From the NCBI RefSeq assembly GCF_900474185.1, contig NZ_UCNW01000011.1:124001-188000 (forward strand): a DNA stretch of 64,000 nt, written 5' to 3'. The position numbers and the translations under genes were made by a program. This DNA is from Synechococcus sp. UW69. GTDB taxonomy: Bacteria > Cyanobacteriota > Cyanobacteriia > PCC-6307 > Cyanobiaceae. The notes beneath the pieces are model-generated. The model had not been told where the DNA came from, ran no database searches, and was given only the letters and a program-made list of their open reading frames with translations. Shown here piece after piece: positions 1 to 10,047 of this stretch; position 1 is the first letter of the stretch, and every line of letters begins with the position of its first letter.

Positions 1-369
1 ATCTGCTCGCACAGCAAGCGGTTGATCAGCCGTGACGGACAGCTGCCCTTCCACTCCGCTGACCCGAGCATCGGCATTCACCGTCACTGCTCCCGCAATC
101 GATTTCACCGACACGGGGCCTTCAATCGCAAGAGGGACATCTCCGGAGATGGTCACCTGCTCCTGCACCACCACCGGTAAAGGCGTATCTGAGCGGATGG
201 TGACGCTGGGGGGAAGGACCAGCTTGTCCACCTGCAATCCACCCTCAATCGCAATGGGGATAGGCCGACTGAGCAGCTTTATTGCCGTGGCCGCCAAAAC
301 CAGGCTGGACAAGACGACCGCCGCAGGCCAGCGGTACGCCATCAGCAGATCACGGCTGGACACAGGCAT
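1..369 (-). CDS. Membrane-anchored hypothetical protein, C-terminus cut by the window edge
   Basis: Reading the minus strand from an ATG at 369 gives 123 codons with no stop before the window edge, so the C-terminus is missing. Residues 10-30 form one hydrophobic segment (about AAVVLSSLVLAATAIKLL), probably a signal anchor. The rest is rich in Val, Ile, Ser and Thr with repeated short strands such as PLPVVVQEQVTISGDVPLAI, suggesting a beta-rich extracytoplasmic domain. No family is recognised. A plus-strand ORF over the same bases is taken as its shadow because only the minus frame shows a membrane segment. Confidence 0.55.
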   Translation of the reverse strand, partial: MPVSSRDLLMAYRWPAAVVLSSLVLAATAIKLLSRPIPIAIEGGLQVDKLVLPPSVTIRSDTPLPVVVQEQVTISGDVPLAIEGPVSVKSIAGAVTVNADARVSGVEGQLSVTADQPLAVRAD

Positions 370-670
370 GTGAACAATGACTTGAGCGCATTACAGCGTG
401 TTTGGAGCAAACACGCTCGCCAAGAGGCCATCGCCACCTCTCGATCGACACATCAAGGGGAATCAAGCGACAGAGAAATTCAAAAACCATCAAACAAGGG
501 CAATTACTGAAGACTTCGAAGTACCGGATTAAAACTAAAAATTGAATACCTTTTAAACACAATCCTGCCTAGCAAACTCACCATAACCCCCGAAACAAAC
601 CAACCCCCTAGGCAATGTAAATGTCAGGGAGCACCATAAGAGCTAGCATAGTTTTGATCGCTAACCAGTG
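370..670. other. Intergenic region between divergent genes
   Basis: This stretch of about 300 bases separates the minus-strand partial gene from the glutathione S-transferase gene. The part from 470 to 660 is visibly more A+T-rich than flanking coding DNA and should carry both promoters. A CCCCCTAGG run lies near 605. No hairpin, tRNA or convincing ORF was seen; a 70-codon minus ORF here has no protein-like features. Confidence 0.4.
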
Positions 671-1234
671 ATGACTCTTTATCTCTACGGCGGCCCCAAG
701 ACCCGTGCATCGATGCCGAAATGGTATGCGGCAGAAAAAGGGATTTCCTACAATTACGTCAACGTTGACCTGGCAGCTCGCCAAAATCTTGCACCGAGTT
801 ATTTGGAGGTGAATCCTTTCGGCAAGTTACCTGCCCTTAAAGACGACAGCAATGGATTAATGCTATTTGAGTCAGGCGCCATTCTTCAATATCTCTCCGA
901 GAACTACACCAACGAAGTCAAAGATCCAGCAACACGAGCCTCCATCAGCCAGTGGATTCTTTTCGCCAACTCCACACTGGCGATCGCTTTATTCGTTCCC
1001 TCCAATAAGGAACGGGAGTTTCCAAGACTGATGGCGACACTGAATGACCTCTACAGCAAGAAAAAGTTTTTAGTGGGGGATTGCTGGACAGCCGCCGATT
1101 GCGCAGTCAATGCATATCTTGGCTACCTCCCCATTTTTTATCCCAACGAAGATCTCTCAGCCTATCCAGAAATCCAGTCCCTCAATCAGCGAACACGTTC
1201 CAACCAAAATTACAGGCAGATCATGGGCCTTTGA
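671..1234 (+). CDS. Glutathione S-transferase family protein
   Basis: A cytosolic-type GST of 187 residues. The N-terminal thioredoxin-like domain (about 1-80) starts with TLYLYGGPKTRASMPKWYAAE and contains NPFGKLPALKD followed by LFESGAILQYLSE. That is the canonical cis-Pro and Glu-Ser glutathione-binding arrangement. The C-terminal helical domain (about 90-187) holds FLVGDCWTAADCAVNAYLGY, the conserved N-capping Asp region of GSTs. GTG at 668 directly precedes ATG 671; the ATG is preferred. The protein is a little shorter than typical 200-220 residue GSTs. The substrate cannot be told; such enzymes conjugate or reduce electrophiles and peroxides. Confidence 0.85.
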   Translation: MTLYLYGGPKTRASMPKWYAAEKGISYNYVNVDLAARQNLAPSYLEVNPFGKLPALKDDSNGLMLFESGAILQYLSENYTNEVKDPATRASISQWILFANSTLAIALFVPSNKEREFPRLMATLNDLYSKKKFLVGDCWTAADCAVNAYLGYLPIFYPNEDLSAYPEIQSLNQRTRSNQNYRQIMGL

Positions 1235-1753
1235 CCCAACCTGAGCTGAGGTTCACTTGTTAGCGAGAGAGCAAAATTCAAAACCTCAAAACCAGCAAAA
1301 TATTCACCTCAGAGCTTAAAGAGCAAGAAGCAACATAAGGTCCACATGACTGCAAAATCACCCGATAACAAATTCACAGCTTGTTATTGACCACATCAGG
1401 GCTATCGTCCCGCACGATATCGGGAGCAGCTTTCGACTCTGGCCCCAACCAAGCTCCGAAAAAAAAGACGCACATTGCTGACTTCAAGAGATTCAAATAA
1501 AACTCCAGTCAGATCATTTATCTGTTCCTACATCCTCAAGCTTGGACCAACCAAGATTCACGAAGAGAATCATCATCAATTTCAAAGCATCTCACCATCG
1601 TCCTTGGAGTGAATTGATCTCTCCCACTCCAACATCAACCCATCGCCCCAATCGCACCAAAAAAACCATGACGGAAGCCTCCGCATCGTGATTGGGAACG
1701 GTATTTGTCTGCTATGAGCAGTTTCACGCAGGGCGCTGCTTAGTCTTGCCGCC
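1235..1753. other. Intergenic region, about 520 bp
   Basis: A long spacer between the GST gene and the GpsA-like gene. It is A+T-richer than the coding DNA, especially 1261-1560. ORFs here (for example 1582-1830 minus) have low-complexity, Arg-rich products and overlap the start of the next gene, so they are not accepted. A small untranslated RNA is possible but no strong hairpin followed by T-run was seen. Confidence 0.3.
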
Positions 1754-3268
1754 ATGCGCAACTCCTTCTTCGACCAAAGCCTGGATGCCGGAGCGATAAG
1801 GCGGCGCGTGCAAGAGCTGTCGAACGGCAAGGTCGGCTTCTACAGCGTCGGGCTCTACCCCGCATCCCTGGCTTACAACTGCGCCATGCAGAACGCGGAA
1901 GGGCGTCTGCTGTTAGCCCCACGTCCAGGCCGGGACCTGCTGGGAGCCTTCCCCAGAGAAACGATTGCCAACATGGATGACGAGCACGTGGAGACAGTGC
2001 TTGAGATGGGTGGCCATCGCAGCGGCGGTGAACTGGTGGCCAACACCCTGAGCGATCTCATCGAGCGCTGCGAACTCGTGGTGCTCAGCGCCAACAGCAA
2101 TCACATCGAAGAAGACCTCCACGAAGCCCGTCGTTTAAAGGAAGAGCTCAATCGTGAGCAGGTGGTGCTGGCCTGTTTAGCGGGATCCTTCAACCATGAC
2201 CCGATCAGCAACAGCGCCTATGTGCTCTGTGAACAACAACCGGAGCTCGCCTTCTTCTCCGGCTTCCACCGCCATGGAGCTCTGCGAAACCCCTTCGACA
2301 GCTTCACGGCCAACTTCTGCCATCCCAATGCCCTAACAGCGATGTTGGGTGCCCAGCTGATGGACCAACTGTCCCCCAACATCCAGGTCTCCGCCGGTGT
2401 TCACAACGTTGAGGGGCAATTCATCAAAGCCGCCAAAAACATGGCGTCGGTGTTCGCCGGGTTCGGCTACGGCTTCCATCAAGACAACCCAGGCGTGTTG
2501 CCAACGCTCCTAACTCTGCTGCTGAACCAGTGCCTGGATCAGGCAGCCACCGTATCCATGGCACGACCCGATCGGCAACGGCTGTACCACCGTCAGCCCT
2601 TTCCTCTTACAGAACTGGGATACGCCGTACCAAGAATTGAATCCACCCTGGTGCGCGACGGCGATTTCGAGCGGGTACGGGACCACACCTTTAGCCAGCT
2701 CACGGCCATGGTGGCTGATGTGCGCGGCAGCATGATGCTGCCCGTTTCCGGTAGCCCAACCCGTAATTTCCAGGCCGGTCAAGTGATGGCCCAGGAGATG
2801 CGCGATCAGGGCCGCTGTCCCCATTCCATGGAGGAGTTGGAACAGTGGTGTGAAGCTGCAGGCCTGCGAAAAGGTGGACTAGAGGGCTTGAAATCTCTGC
2901 GGTATTGGCCTCAAATCGCCCGTAAATACGCGATCCCAGCCCACGACGCTTCCATGGTGAATCTGCTGTACATGGCGATTTACGGACGTGCTGGCGTCAA
3001 GGACACCGCCTACCGGGTGATGACGGAAAGCCGGGAACTCTCCAGCTACTGCCAGGAATCAGTACGGCCTAGCCACAGCCGTCGGTATGCCGAGGCTCTG
3101 CAAAACCTGGAGGTCCCTAAAGCTCTCGACCTCGTGGTGAATGCCGTCATTGCGGACAATGCCAATCAGGCCATGCGCAGAAAGATGGCCCTCGACGAGA
3201 ACGGTGAGACCGGAACACCGGCCTACCTGCAATTGATGGACGTCATCGAAAGCCAGCTCGAAGCCTGA
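1754..3268 (+). CDS. GpsA-like NAD(P)-dependent dehydrogenase-fold protein, function unknown
   Basis: A 504-residue protein. Near the N-terminus KVGFYSVGLYPASLAYNCAM resembles a degenerate Rossmann start. ELVVLSANSNHIEED (about 110-125) sits where glycerol-3-phosphate dehydrogenases have the strand after the cofactor site. VEGQFIKAAKNMASVFAGFG (about 222-241) strongly resembles the GpsA signature GxEL.GA.KN..A...G, including the catalytic Lys-Asn pair. The protein is much longer than GpsA (about 330 residues). Family knowledge suggests a 6-phosphogluconate-dehydrogenase-superfamily oxidoreductase; the substrate is unknown. It is followed 70 bp later by a sugar-kinase-like gene in the same direction, hinting at a shared small-molecule pathway. 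Confidence 0.6.
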   Translation: MRNSFFDQSLDAGAIRRRVQELSNGKVGFYSVGLYPASLAYNCAMQNAEGRLLLAPRPGRDLLGAFPRETIANMDDEHVETVLEMGGHRSGGELVANTLSDLIERCELVVLSANSNHIEEDLHEARRLKEELNREQVVLACLAGSFNHDPISNSAYVLCEQQPELAFFSGFHRHGALRNPFDSFTANFCHPNALTAMLGAQLMDQLSPNIQVSAGVHNVEGQFIKAAKNMASVFAGFGYGFHQDNPGVLPTLLTLLLNQCLDQAATVSMARPDRQRLYHRQPFPLTELGYAVPRIESTLVRDGDFERVRDHTFSQLTAMVADVRGSMMLPVSGSPTRNFQAGQVMAQEMRDQGRCPHSMEELEQWCEAAGLRKGGLEGLKSLRYWPQIARKYAIPAHDASMVNLLYMAIYGRAGVKDTAYRVMTESRELSSYCQESVRPSHSRRYAEALQNLEVPKALDLVVNAVIADNANQAMRRKMALDENGETGTPAYLQLMDVIESQLEA

Positions 3269-3338
3269 GTCGGCTGCTGTTCTGCACACCTGAACGGGGC
3301 AGAACGCAGGAAGAGCGGCAAGGTGCGGCCTGAGACCC

Positions 3339-4469
3339 ATGCGACCGTTCATGACCGAGGCCCTGGAAGCCATCGCTGATCGCTTCCATCCTCGCGAGGG
3401 GATCAAAGCCATTCGCTCCCTTGGCTCAGGCAACGTCAACGAAACCTTCCTCGTGACTCATGAGGGACAAGACGGCGCCTTCGTCATGCAGCGGCTGAAC
3501 ACGAGCGTTTTCGATCGTCCCGACCTGGTGATGCAGAACCTGCAGGCCCTGGGCGATCACATGGAGCGCCGTCTCGCCTCTCCACCTCCACAACTGAAGG
3601 GACGCCGCTGGGAAGTGCCCAGAGTGGTTCCCTGTCGTCGGGAAGCCTCCCCCTGGATCGAACAAAATGGAGAATTCTGGCGCTCGATCACTTACATCGG
3701 TGCAGCGACCACTAGTGATGTCATCAGGGACAGTGCTCACGCCCAGGAAGTGGGTTATGGACTGGGGATGTTCCACCACCTGATCAGTGACCTGCCGACC
3801 GATCAGCTGGCTGACACCCTGGAAAATTTCCATGTCACACCGGCCTACCTTCAACGCTTCGATGACATCGCCGCGTCCACGAGCCGCATAGGTCCCGCCG
3901 AACGTGACGCCTGCGCGTTTGTGGAGCAGCGCCGTCAGGGCGTGGATGTTCTGGAAGCAGCTCTCGCGCGCGGCGAACTCCTTCACCGTCCCATCCACGG
4001 GGACCCGAAGATCAACAACGTCATGATTGACGAGGCCAGCGGTCAGGCCATCGGACTGATTGACCTGGACACGGTCAAACCGGGACTCGTTCACTACGAC
4101 ATCGGCGACTGTTTGCGGTCCTGCTGCAATCCAGCCGGAGAAGAAACACTCTCCCTGGATGATGTGGAATTCGACATGAACCTCTGTGAGGCCATTCTCA
4201 AGGGCTATCTGTCAGTTGCTGGTGGGTTTCTGAGTGACTGGGACTTGCACTATCTACCCCACTGCATCCGTCTGATCCCGATGGAACTGGGGCTGAGGTT
4301 CCTCACGGATCATCTTGAGGGCGACGTGTATTTCCGCTGCGATCGACCTGGGCACAATCTGCAACGGGCCCTGGTTCAATTCCGACTCACAGAAGCGGTG
4401 GAACAACATTTCAGCGACTTGGAACACCTGGTCAAGCGGCTGCAGCGTCAGCAGGGACCAAGCCACTGA
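3339..4469 (+). CDS. APH-fold small-molecule kinase, N-acetylhexosamine-kinase-like
   Basis: 376 residues of the aminoglycoside phosphotransferase/choline kinase fold. LGSGNVNETFLVTHEG (about 27-42) is the nucleotide-binding loop, close to the GNINDTYLV pattern of N-acetylhexosamine 1-kinases. LLHRPIHGDPKINNVMID (about 217-234) carries the catalytic HGD...N motif and IGLIDLDTVKPGLVHYDIGD the metal-binding Asp. It should phosphorylate a small hydroxylated substrate, plausibly a sugar, in the cytoplasm. ATG 3339 is used; ATG 3351 is an alternative. The next gene starts one base after this stop, so the two are probably cotranscribed. The exact substrate is not deducible. Confidence 0.75.
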   Translation: MRPFMTEALEAIADRFHPREGIKAIRSLGSGNVNETFLVTHEGQDGAFVMQRLNTSVFDRPDLVMQNLQALGDHMERRLASPPPQLKGRRWEVPRVVPCRREASPWIEQNGEFWRSITYIGAATTSDVIRDSAHAQEVGYGLGMFHHLISDLPTDQLADTLENFHVTPAYLQRFDDIAASTSRIGPAERDACAFVEQRRQGVDVLEAALARGELLHRPIHGDPKINNVMIDEASGQAIGLIDLDTVKPGLVHYDIGDCLRSCCNPAGEETLSLDDVEFDMNLCEAILKGYLSVAGGFLSDWDLHYLPHCIRLIPMELGLRFLTDHLEGDVYFRCDRPGHNLQRALVQFRLTEAVEQHFSDLEHLVKRLQRQQGPSH

Positions 4470-4470
4470 G

Positions 4471-5046
4471 ATGGGTCGTTCTGCAGTGATGCTGCGTCAG
4501 GCATGCCGCCTGATCCCCTTTGAACGGTCCATGCCTCCAGGGTTCCAGATCAGCGCCGAGCTCGTCTGGACGCGCGATGGCTGGCTGGAACTCAGCTATG
4601 GAGTCCTGGCCCGCGCGGCCACAGGCATCAATGCGCTGCGTCTGCCGACGGATCTGAATGATGGGCCACAACAGGGACATCGCAGGGATGATCTCTGGAC
4701 CACCACGTGCTTCGAGGCGTTTCTCGCCGCCCCTGGCGAGCAACGTTATTGGGAAGTCAATCTGGCTCCCAATGGGGATTGGGCGGTTTATCGCTTTGAT
4801 CACTACCGCAGTGGCCAGACCCAGCAAGAGCTCAGCACACCCCCAACGGTGCGGCTGCAACGCGGGGCGCATCAACTGCGGCTGGACGCCAGGATTGCTT
4901 TGGAACCCTGGTGGACGCCAGGGGGCTGCCCAGACCTGGCATTGACGGCTGTGATCGATAGCAATCAGGACGGTCTGAGCCATTGGGCTCTCTGCCACGG
5001 ACGCAAGCCGGACTTTCACGACCGCAGCACCTTCCTTACGGCCTGA
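4471..5046 (+). CDS. DOMON-like domain protein
   Basis: 191 residues beginning at ATG 4471, one base after the upstream TGA; longer in-frame readings would run deep into the kinase gene and are rejected. The body contains DDLWTTTCFEAFLAAPGEQR, WEVNLAPNGDWAVYRFDHYR and, near the end, HWALCHGRKPDFHDRSTFLT. This pattern matches the DOMON-like proteins of cyanobacteria and proteobacteria. DOMON domains are beta-sandwiches that bind haem or sugars; no haem ligand can be assigned here. The association with an APH-fold kinase suggests sugar binding, which is inference only. Confidence 0.65.
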   Translation: MGRSAVMLRQACRLIPFERSMPPGFQISAELVWTRDGWLELSYGVLARAATGINALRLPTDLNDGPQQGHRRDDLWTTTCFEAFLAAPGEQRYWEVNLAPNGDWAVYRFDHYRSGQTQQELSTPPTVRLQRGAHQLRLDARIALEPWWTPGGCPDLALTAVIDSNQDGLSHWALCHGRKPDFHDRSTFLTA

Positions 5047-5085
5047 ACCGCACCGGTAGTGTCAGCACAGCGCCCCTGCCTCACC

Positions 5086-6069
5086 ATGCGCAGCCGCAAC
5101 GTGTTGATTGTCTCGGCTCTCACGGCAACCCTGCTGGGGGGGCTGTGGCTTAAACCGAAACAGCCACGGGCCGAAGCGTTAGTGACCGCACCGGTGGTAA
5201 CCGCGGCAGTGATGACGGCGCCGGTAGCACTTCCTGCCCAAGCGACCCAACCCAAAACACGAGACGGCAGGCAATACCCCCTTGTGCCTGCCGACACAAC
5301 TGAACTGGCAACGCTGCTGGCAGCTGTTGAAAAGGCGTTACGGGACCCAGCCACGCCGGCCGATGCACTGCCCGATCTTGGGCATCAACAACAGGTGATC
5401 TACCGGGTGCTGTCCACGGACCAGTCCAGAGCCCAAGAGGTCATCAACGGCCTGCCTCCGCGCTGGCGCAACGTGGCAGAAAGGCACCTCGCAGCACGGC
5501 GCGAATTCGTGCGTATGAGCCGTGGCCGTGGACCGTCCATGCTCCCCGCCTGGCGGATCATTCAGCCCGAAGCAGCGGAAAAGCTGCTCAGCCACTACCG
5601 CAAGGCCGAGGCGGCGACGGGGATTGAATGGGAGGTTCTAGCTGCGGTAAACCTCGTGGAAACCGGCATGGGGCGCATCGATGGCGTCTCCGTGGCCAAT
5701 GCCCAGGGGCCCATGCAGTTCCTGCCCACCACCTGGGCAGAACCTGGGATTGGCGCCGGGAACATCCGCGATCACCACGACGCCATCCAGGCTGCGGCGC
5801 GATATCTGGTGCGCCGTGGCGGACTTCAGGACATTCGCCGCGGCCTATGGGGCTACAACAACAGCGATTACTACGGCCGCGCGGTGCTCCTGTATGCCTC
5901 GCTGATGAGGGAGGATCCCGCGGCCTACACCGGTTTATATCACTGGGAAATCCACTTCAATGCTGCAGCCGGCGATCTTTGGTTGCCGGTGGGCTACAAC
6001 CAGCCGCAGCGGATCAGTGTTCAGGAGTTTCTTCAGACCAACCCCGCCAGCAGATCACCAAACCGGTGA
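5086..6069 (+). CDS. Lytic transglycosylase (SLT-domain murein hydrolase)
   Basis: The N-terminus MRSRNVLIVSALTATLLGG is a signal peptide or anchor, so the protein is exported to the periplasm. A linker (about 20-150) precedes the catalytic domain. There, WEVLAAVNLVETGMGRIDG holds the probable catalytic Glu and ANAQGPMQFLPTTW the conserved glycan-binding GPMQF segment; GLWGYNNSDYYGRAVL closes the lysozyme-like fold. It would cleave peptidoglycan between MurNAc and GlcNAc, forming 1,6-anhydro ends. Start chosen at ATG 5086 because the signal peptide begins there; GTG 5059 is an alternative. Confidence 0.8.
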   Translation: MRSRNVLIVSALTATLLGGLWLKPKQPRAEALVTAPVVTAAVMTAPVALPAQATQPKTRDGRQYPLVPADTTELATLLAAVEKALRDPATPADALPDLGHQQQVIYRVLSTDQSRAQEVINGLPPRWRNVAERHLAARREFVRMSRGRGPSMLPAWRIIQPEAAEKLLSHYRKAEAATGIEWEVLAAVNLVETGMGRIDGVSVANAQGPMQFLPTTWAEPGIGAGNIRDHHDAIQAAARYLVRRGGLQDIRRGLWGYNNSDYYGRAVLLYASLMREDPAAYTGLYHWEIHFNAAAGDLWLPVGYNQPQRISVQEFLQTNPASRSPNR

Positions 6070-6112
6070 GCATCGACACCTACGCTGAGAACTGGCGTGA
6101 TCCAGGAAGCGG

Positions 6113-8139
<2,027 letters not shown>

Positions 8140-8156
8140 ATGCCAACACAGCCCCC

Positions 8157-9050
8157 ATGGCGCTGATCCTTCCTCGCAACTACCACAAAATCGCGGAGGT
8201 TGAACGCAACCGGATCTCCTGGATTGAGCCTAAACAGGCCGAACGCCAGGACATCCGGCCCCTGCGTATTGGCATTCTCAACATCATGCCGCTGGGCAAG
8301 CAGTACGAGTTCAACCTGCTGCATCCGCTGGGTCTTTCGGTGCTGCAGATCGAACCGATTTGGATTCGACTCAACTCCCATGCCTACAAGAGTTGGGATC
8401 AGAACCATCTCAACCAGCTGTATGTGAGCTGGAATGAGGCCTTGTCCCAGGGTCCCCTTGATGGCCTGATCATCACCGGTGCCCCCGTGGAGCACCTGCC
8501 CTTTGAACAGGTCAGTTACTGGACAGAGCTGGTCAAATTGATCGAGGAAGCGAGACAAACCTGCGCCAGCACCCTTGGCCTGTGCTGGGCCGGTTTCGCC
8601 CTCGCCTACCTGGCTGGCGTGGACAAGGTGTCGTTCCCTCAAAAACTGTTCGGGATCTACCCCATGCGCAGCCTCGTTCCTGGTCATTCCTTAATGGGTA
8701 CCCAAGACGATGATTTCGTCTGTCCCCAGAGCCGTCATGCAGGGCTGCCGGACGCTGCCATGGAAGCTGCACAACGGGATGGACGTCTCCGTCTGCTCGC
8801 CCACGGCGAGCAGGTGGGCTACACCATTTTCGAGACCCCGGATCAACGCCAGCTGATGCACTTGGGCCACCCCGAATACAACGTCGGGCGAATCGTCGGA
8901 GAGATGGAACGTGACGGGGCCCGGGGTGATGTTCCCCCGCCTGAGAATTTTGATCCCGCCCGTCCCCAGACCCTCTGGCGGTCTCATAGGAACCTTCTGT
9001 TCCAACAGTGGCTCTGGTTCTGCTATCAGCGAGTCAGCCTTAGGGTCTGA
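8157..9050 (+). CDS. metA: Homoserine O-acyltransferase, MetA family; predicted acetyl-CoA-specific
   Basis: 297 residues. The catalytic Cys is in STLGLCWAGFALAYLAG (about residue 142), with conserved KLFGIYPM and a downstream His in MHLGHPEYNVGRI. The enzyme activates homoserine for methionine synthesis. In this family the residue after TGAP[LV] decides the acyl donor: Gly in E. coli (succinyl), Glu in acetyl-specific members such as the Bacillus enzymes. Here the motif reads ITGAPVEHLPFEQVSYW, so Glu is present. That predicts an acetyltransferase, in agreement with the adjacent metY, even if homologues are commonly labelled succinyltransferase. Confidence 0.9.
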   Translation: MALILPRNYHKIAEVERNRISWIEPKQAERQDIRPLRIGILNIMPLGKQYEFNLLHPLGLSVLQIEPIWIRLNSHAYKSWDQNHLNQLYVSWNEALSQGPLDGLIITGAPVEHLPFEQVSYWTELVKLIEEARQTCASTLGLCWAGFALAYLAGVDKVSFPQKLFGIYPMRSLVPGHSLMGTQDDDFVCPQSRHAGLPDAAMEAAQRDGRLRLLAHGEQVGYTIFETPDQRQLMHLGHPEYNVGRIVGEMERDGARGDVPPPENFDPARPQTLWRSHRNLLFQQWLWFCYQRVSLRV

Positions 9051-9085
9051 TGCACCTCAGGCAAGTCAAGCTGTCCGGGGGCCCC

Positions 9086-9403
9086 TCAACCGGTTCGTTC
9101 CGGGGTTGCTTCGAGGGCGGCTGGGGGCTCAATAGAAACGGAGGCAGGACGCTGAGCGGACTTGCGGTTGAGTTCCCTCTCCAGCGAGGCAATGCGTCTT
9201 TCACGAAGACAGTGGCGGCATCCGCCCAAGGTTTGGAGATGCTTTTCCGGCGTGATTGTGATCAGTTGAACCGGATGCTCTTTGCATCGGATTTGAACAG
9301 GGCTCTTGTAACTACGCCAGCGGATCAGGCTGTAGTCGAATTGATCACCAAAACGCTGAACAGCGCGCTTGAGGAATTCTTCTTCAGTGATTCGGGCTCC
9401 CAT
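9086..9403 (-). CDS. Small Cys-containing protein with a DUF723-like motif
   Basis: About 105 residues from ATG 9403 (a GTG at 9460 would add 19). The core, EEEFLKRAVQRFGDQFDYSL then PVQIRCKEHP and LQTLGGCRHCLRER, follows the pattern F..KA...FG..YDYS...Y....V.I.C..HG.F.....HL...GC..C. That is the small zinc-ribbon-like DUF723 repeat known from phage and endonuclease-associated proteins. Three Cys and a His could bind zinc. The C-terminal tail is Pro/Glu-rich and probably disordered. It is divergent from the AlkB-like gene, 59 bp apart. The family call is by eye. Confidence 0.55.
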   Translation of the reverse strand: MGARITEEEFLKRAVQRFGDQFDYSLIRWRSYKSPVQIRCKEHPVQLITITPEKHLQTLGGCRHCLRERRIASLERELNRKSAQRPASVSIEPPAALEATPERTG

Positions 9404-9462
9404 GCATTCGAATGTATGGGACAGTCTCGGGGTGGAACCGACCTCGTCATCCGACGTCACGA

Positions 9463-10047
9463 ATGAACGTCAATCCGGCCGCTCCCGAAACGGAATGGTC
9501 CCTGCAAGAGGGGTGGCTTCAGGCAAACGAAGCAAGGCGCTGGCAAACGCTTCTTGAACAACAGCTCCTGTGGCAACAGCCAGTCGTGCAGGTCTATGGC
9601 AAGCGTCATCCAGTCCCCAGGATGACGGTGTTTCTTGCCAACGAAGGCATTCAATATCGCTATAGCGGTGCTGTTCACAAGGGCTGTGGTTGGCCCGAAT
9701 GGTTCAAGCCATTGCTGATTCAGGTCAATACAGCCTGTGAGACCGAGTTCAACGGATGTCTGCTCAATCTGTATCGCCACGGGGATGACCGCATGGGATG
9801 GCACGCTGATGACGAACCGGAGATTGATCAGCGGGCTCCGATTGCCTCCCTTTCACTCGGGGCTACACGCGATTTTCAGCTCCGCCATCGCAGCACTCCC
9901 CAACGCCGGATATCGCTGCCATTAGCCGATGGTGATCTGCTCGTGATGCACCCGGGGTGTCAGAGCCAATGGATGCACAGTGTTCCGCAACGGCGGAAAG
10001 TACAAACCACGCGCATCAATCTCACCTTTCGCCGTTTTCAAAACTGA
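9463..10047 (+). CDS. AlkB-like 2-oxoglutarate/Fe(II)-dependent dioxygenase
   Basis: 194 residues from ATG 9463. LLNLYRHGDDRMGWHADDEP (about 102-121) contains the HxD iron ligands; the distal His is in MHPGCQSQWMHSVPQR and the 2-oxoglutarate-binding arginines in TRINLTFRRF near the C-terminus. PIASLSLGATRDFQLRHR is typical of ALKBH2/3-like demethylases. It probably repairs alkylated bases (1-methyladenine, 3-methylcytosine) in DNA or RNA by oxidative demethylation. Its 3' end overlaps the convergent transporter gene by 10 bp. Confidence 0.88.
   Translation: MNVNPAAPETEWSLQEGWLQANEARRWQTLLEQQLLWQQPVVQVYGKRHPVPRMTVFLANEGIQYRYSGAVHKGCGWPEWFKPLLIQVNTACETEFNGCLLNLYRHGDDRMGWHADDEPEIDQRAPIASLSLGATRDFQLRHRSTPQRRISLPLADGDLLVMHPGCQSQWMHSVPQRRKVQTTRINLTFRRFQN

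Noticed and set aside
32-373. 113-codon plus-strand ORF at the window start
   Set aside because: Ser/Thr/Pro-rich with no structure; the opposite strand encodes a membrane-anchored protein over the same bases.
1235-1753. Possible small RNA or gene in the long spacer
   Set aside because: No terminator-like hairpin, promoter pair or protein-like ORF could be supported by eye.
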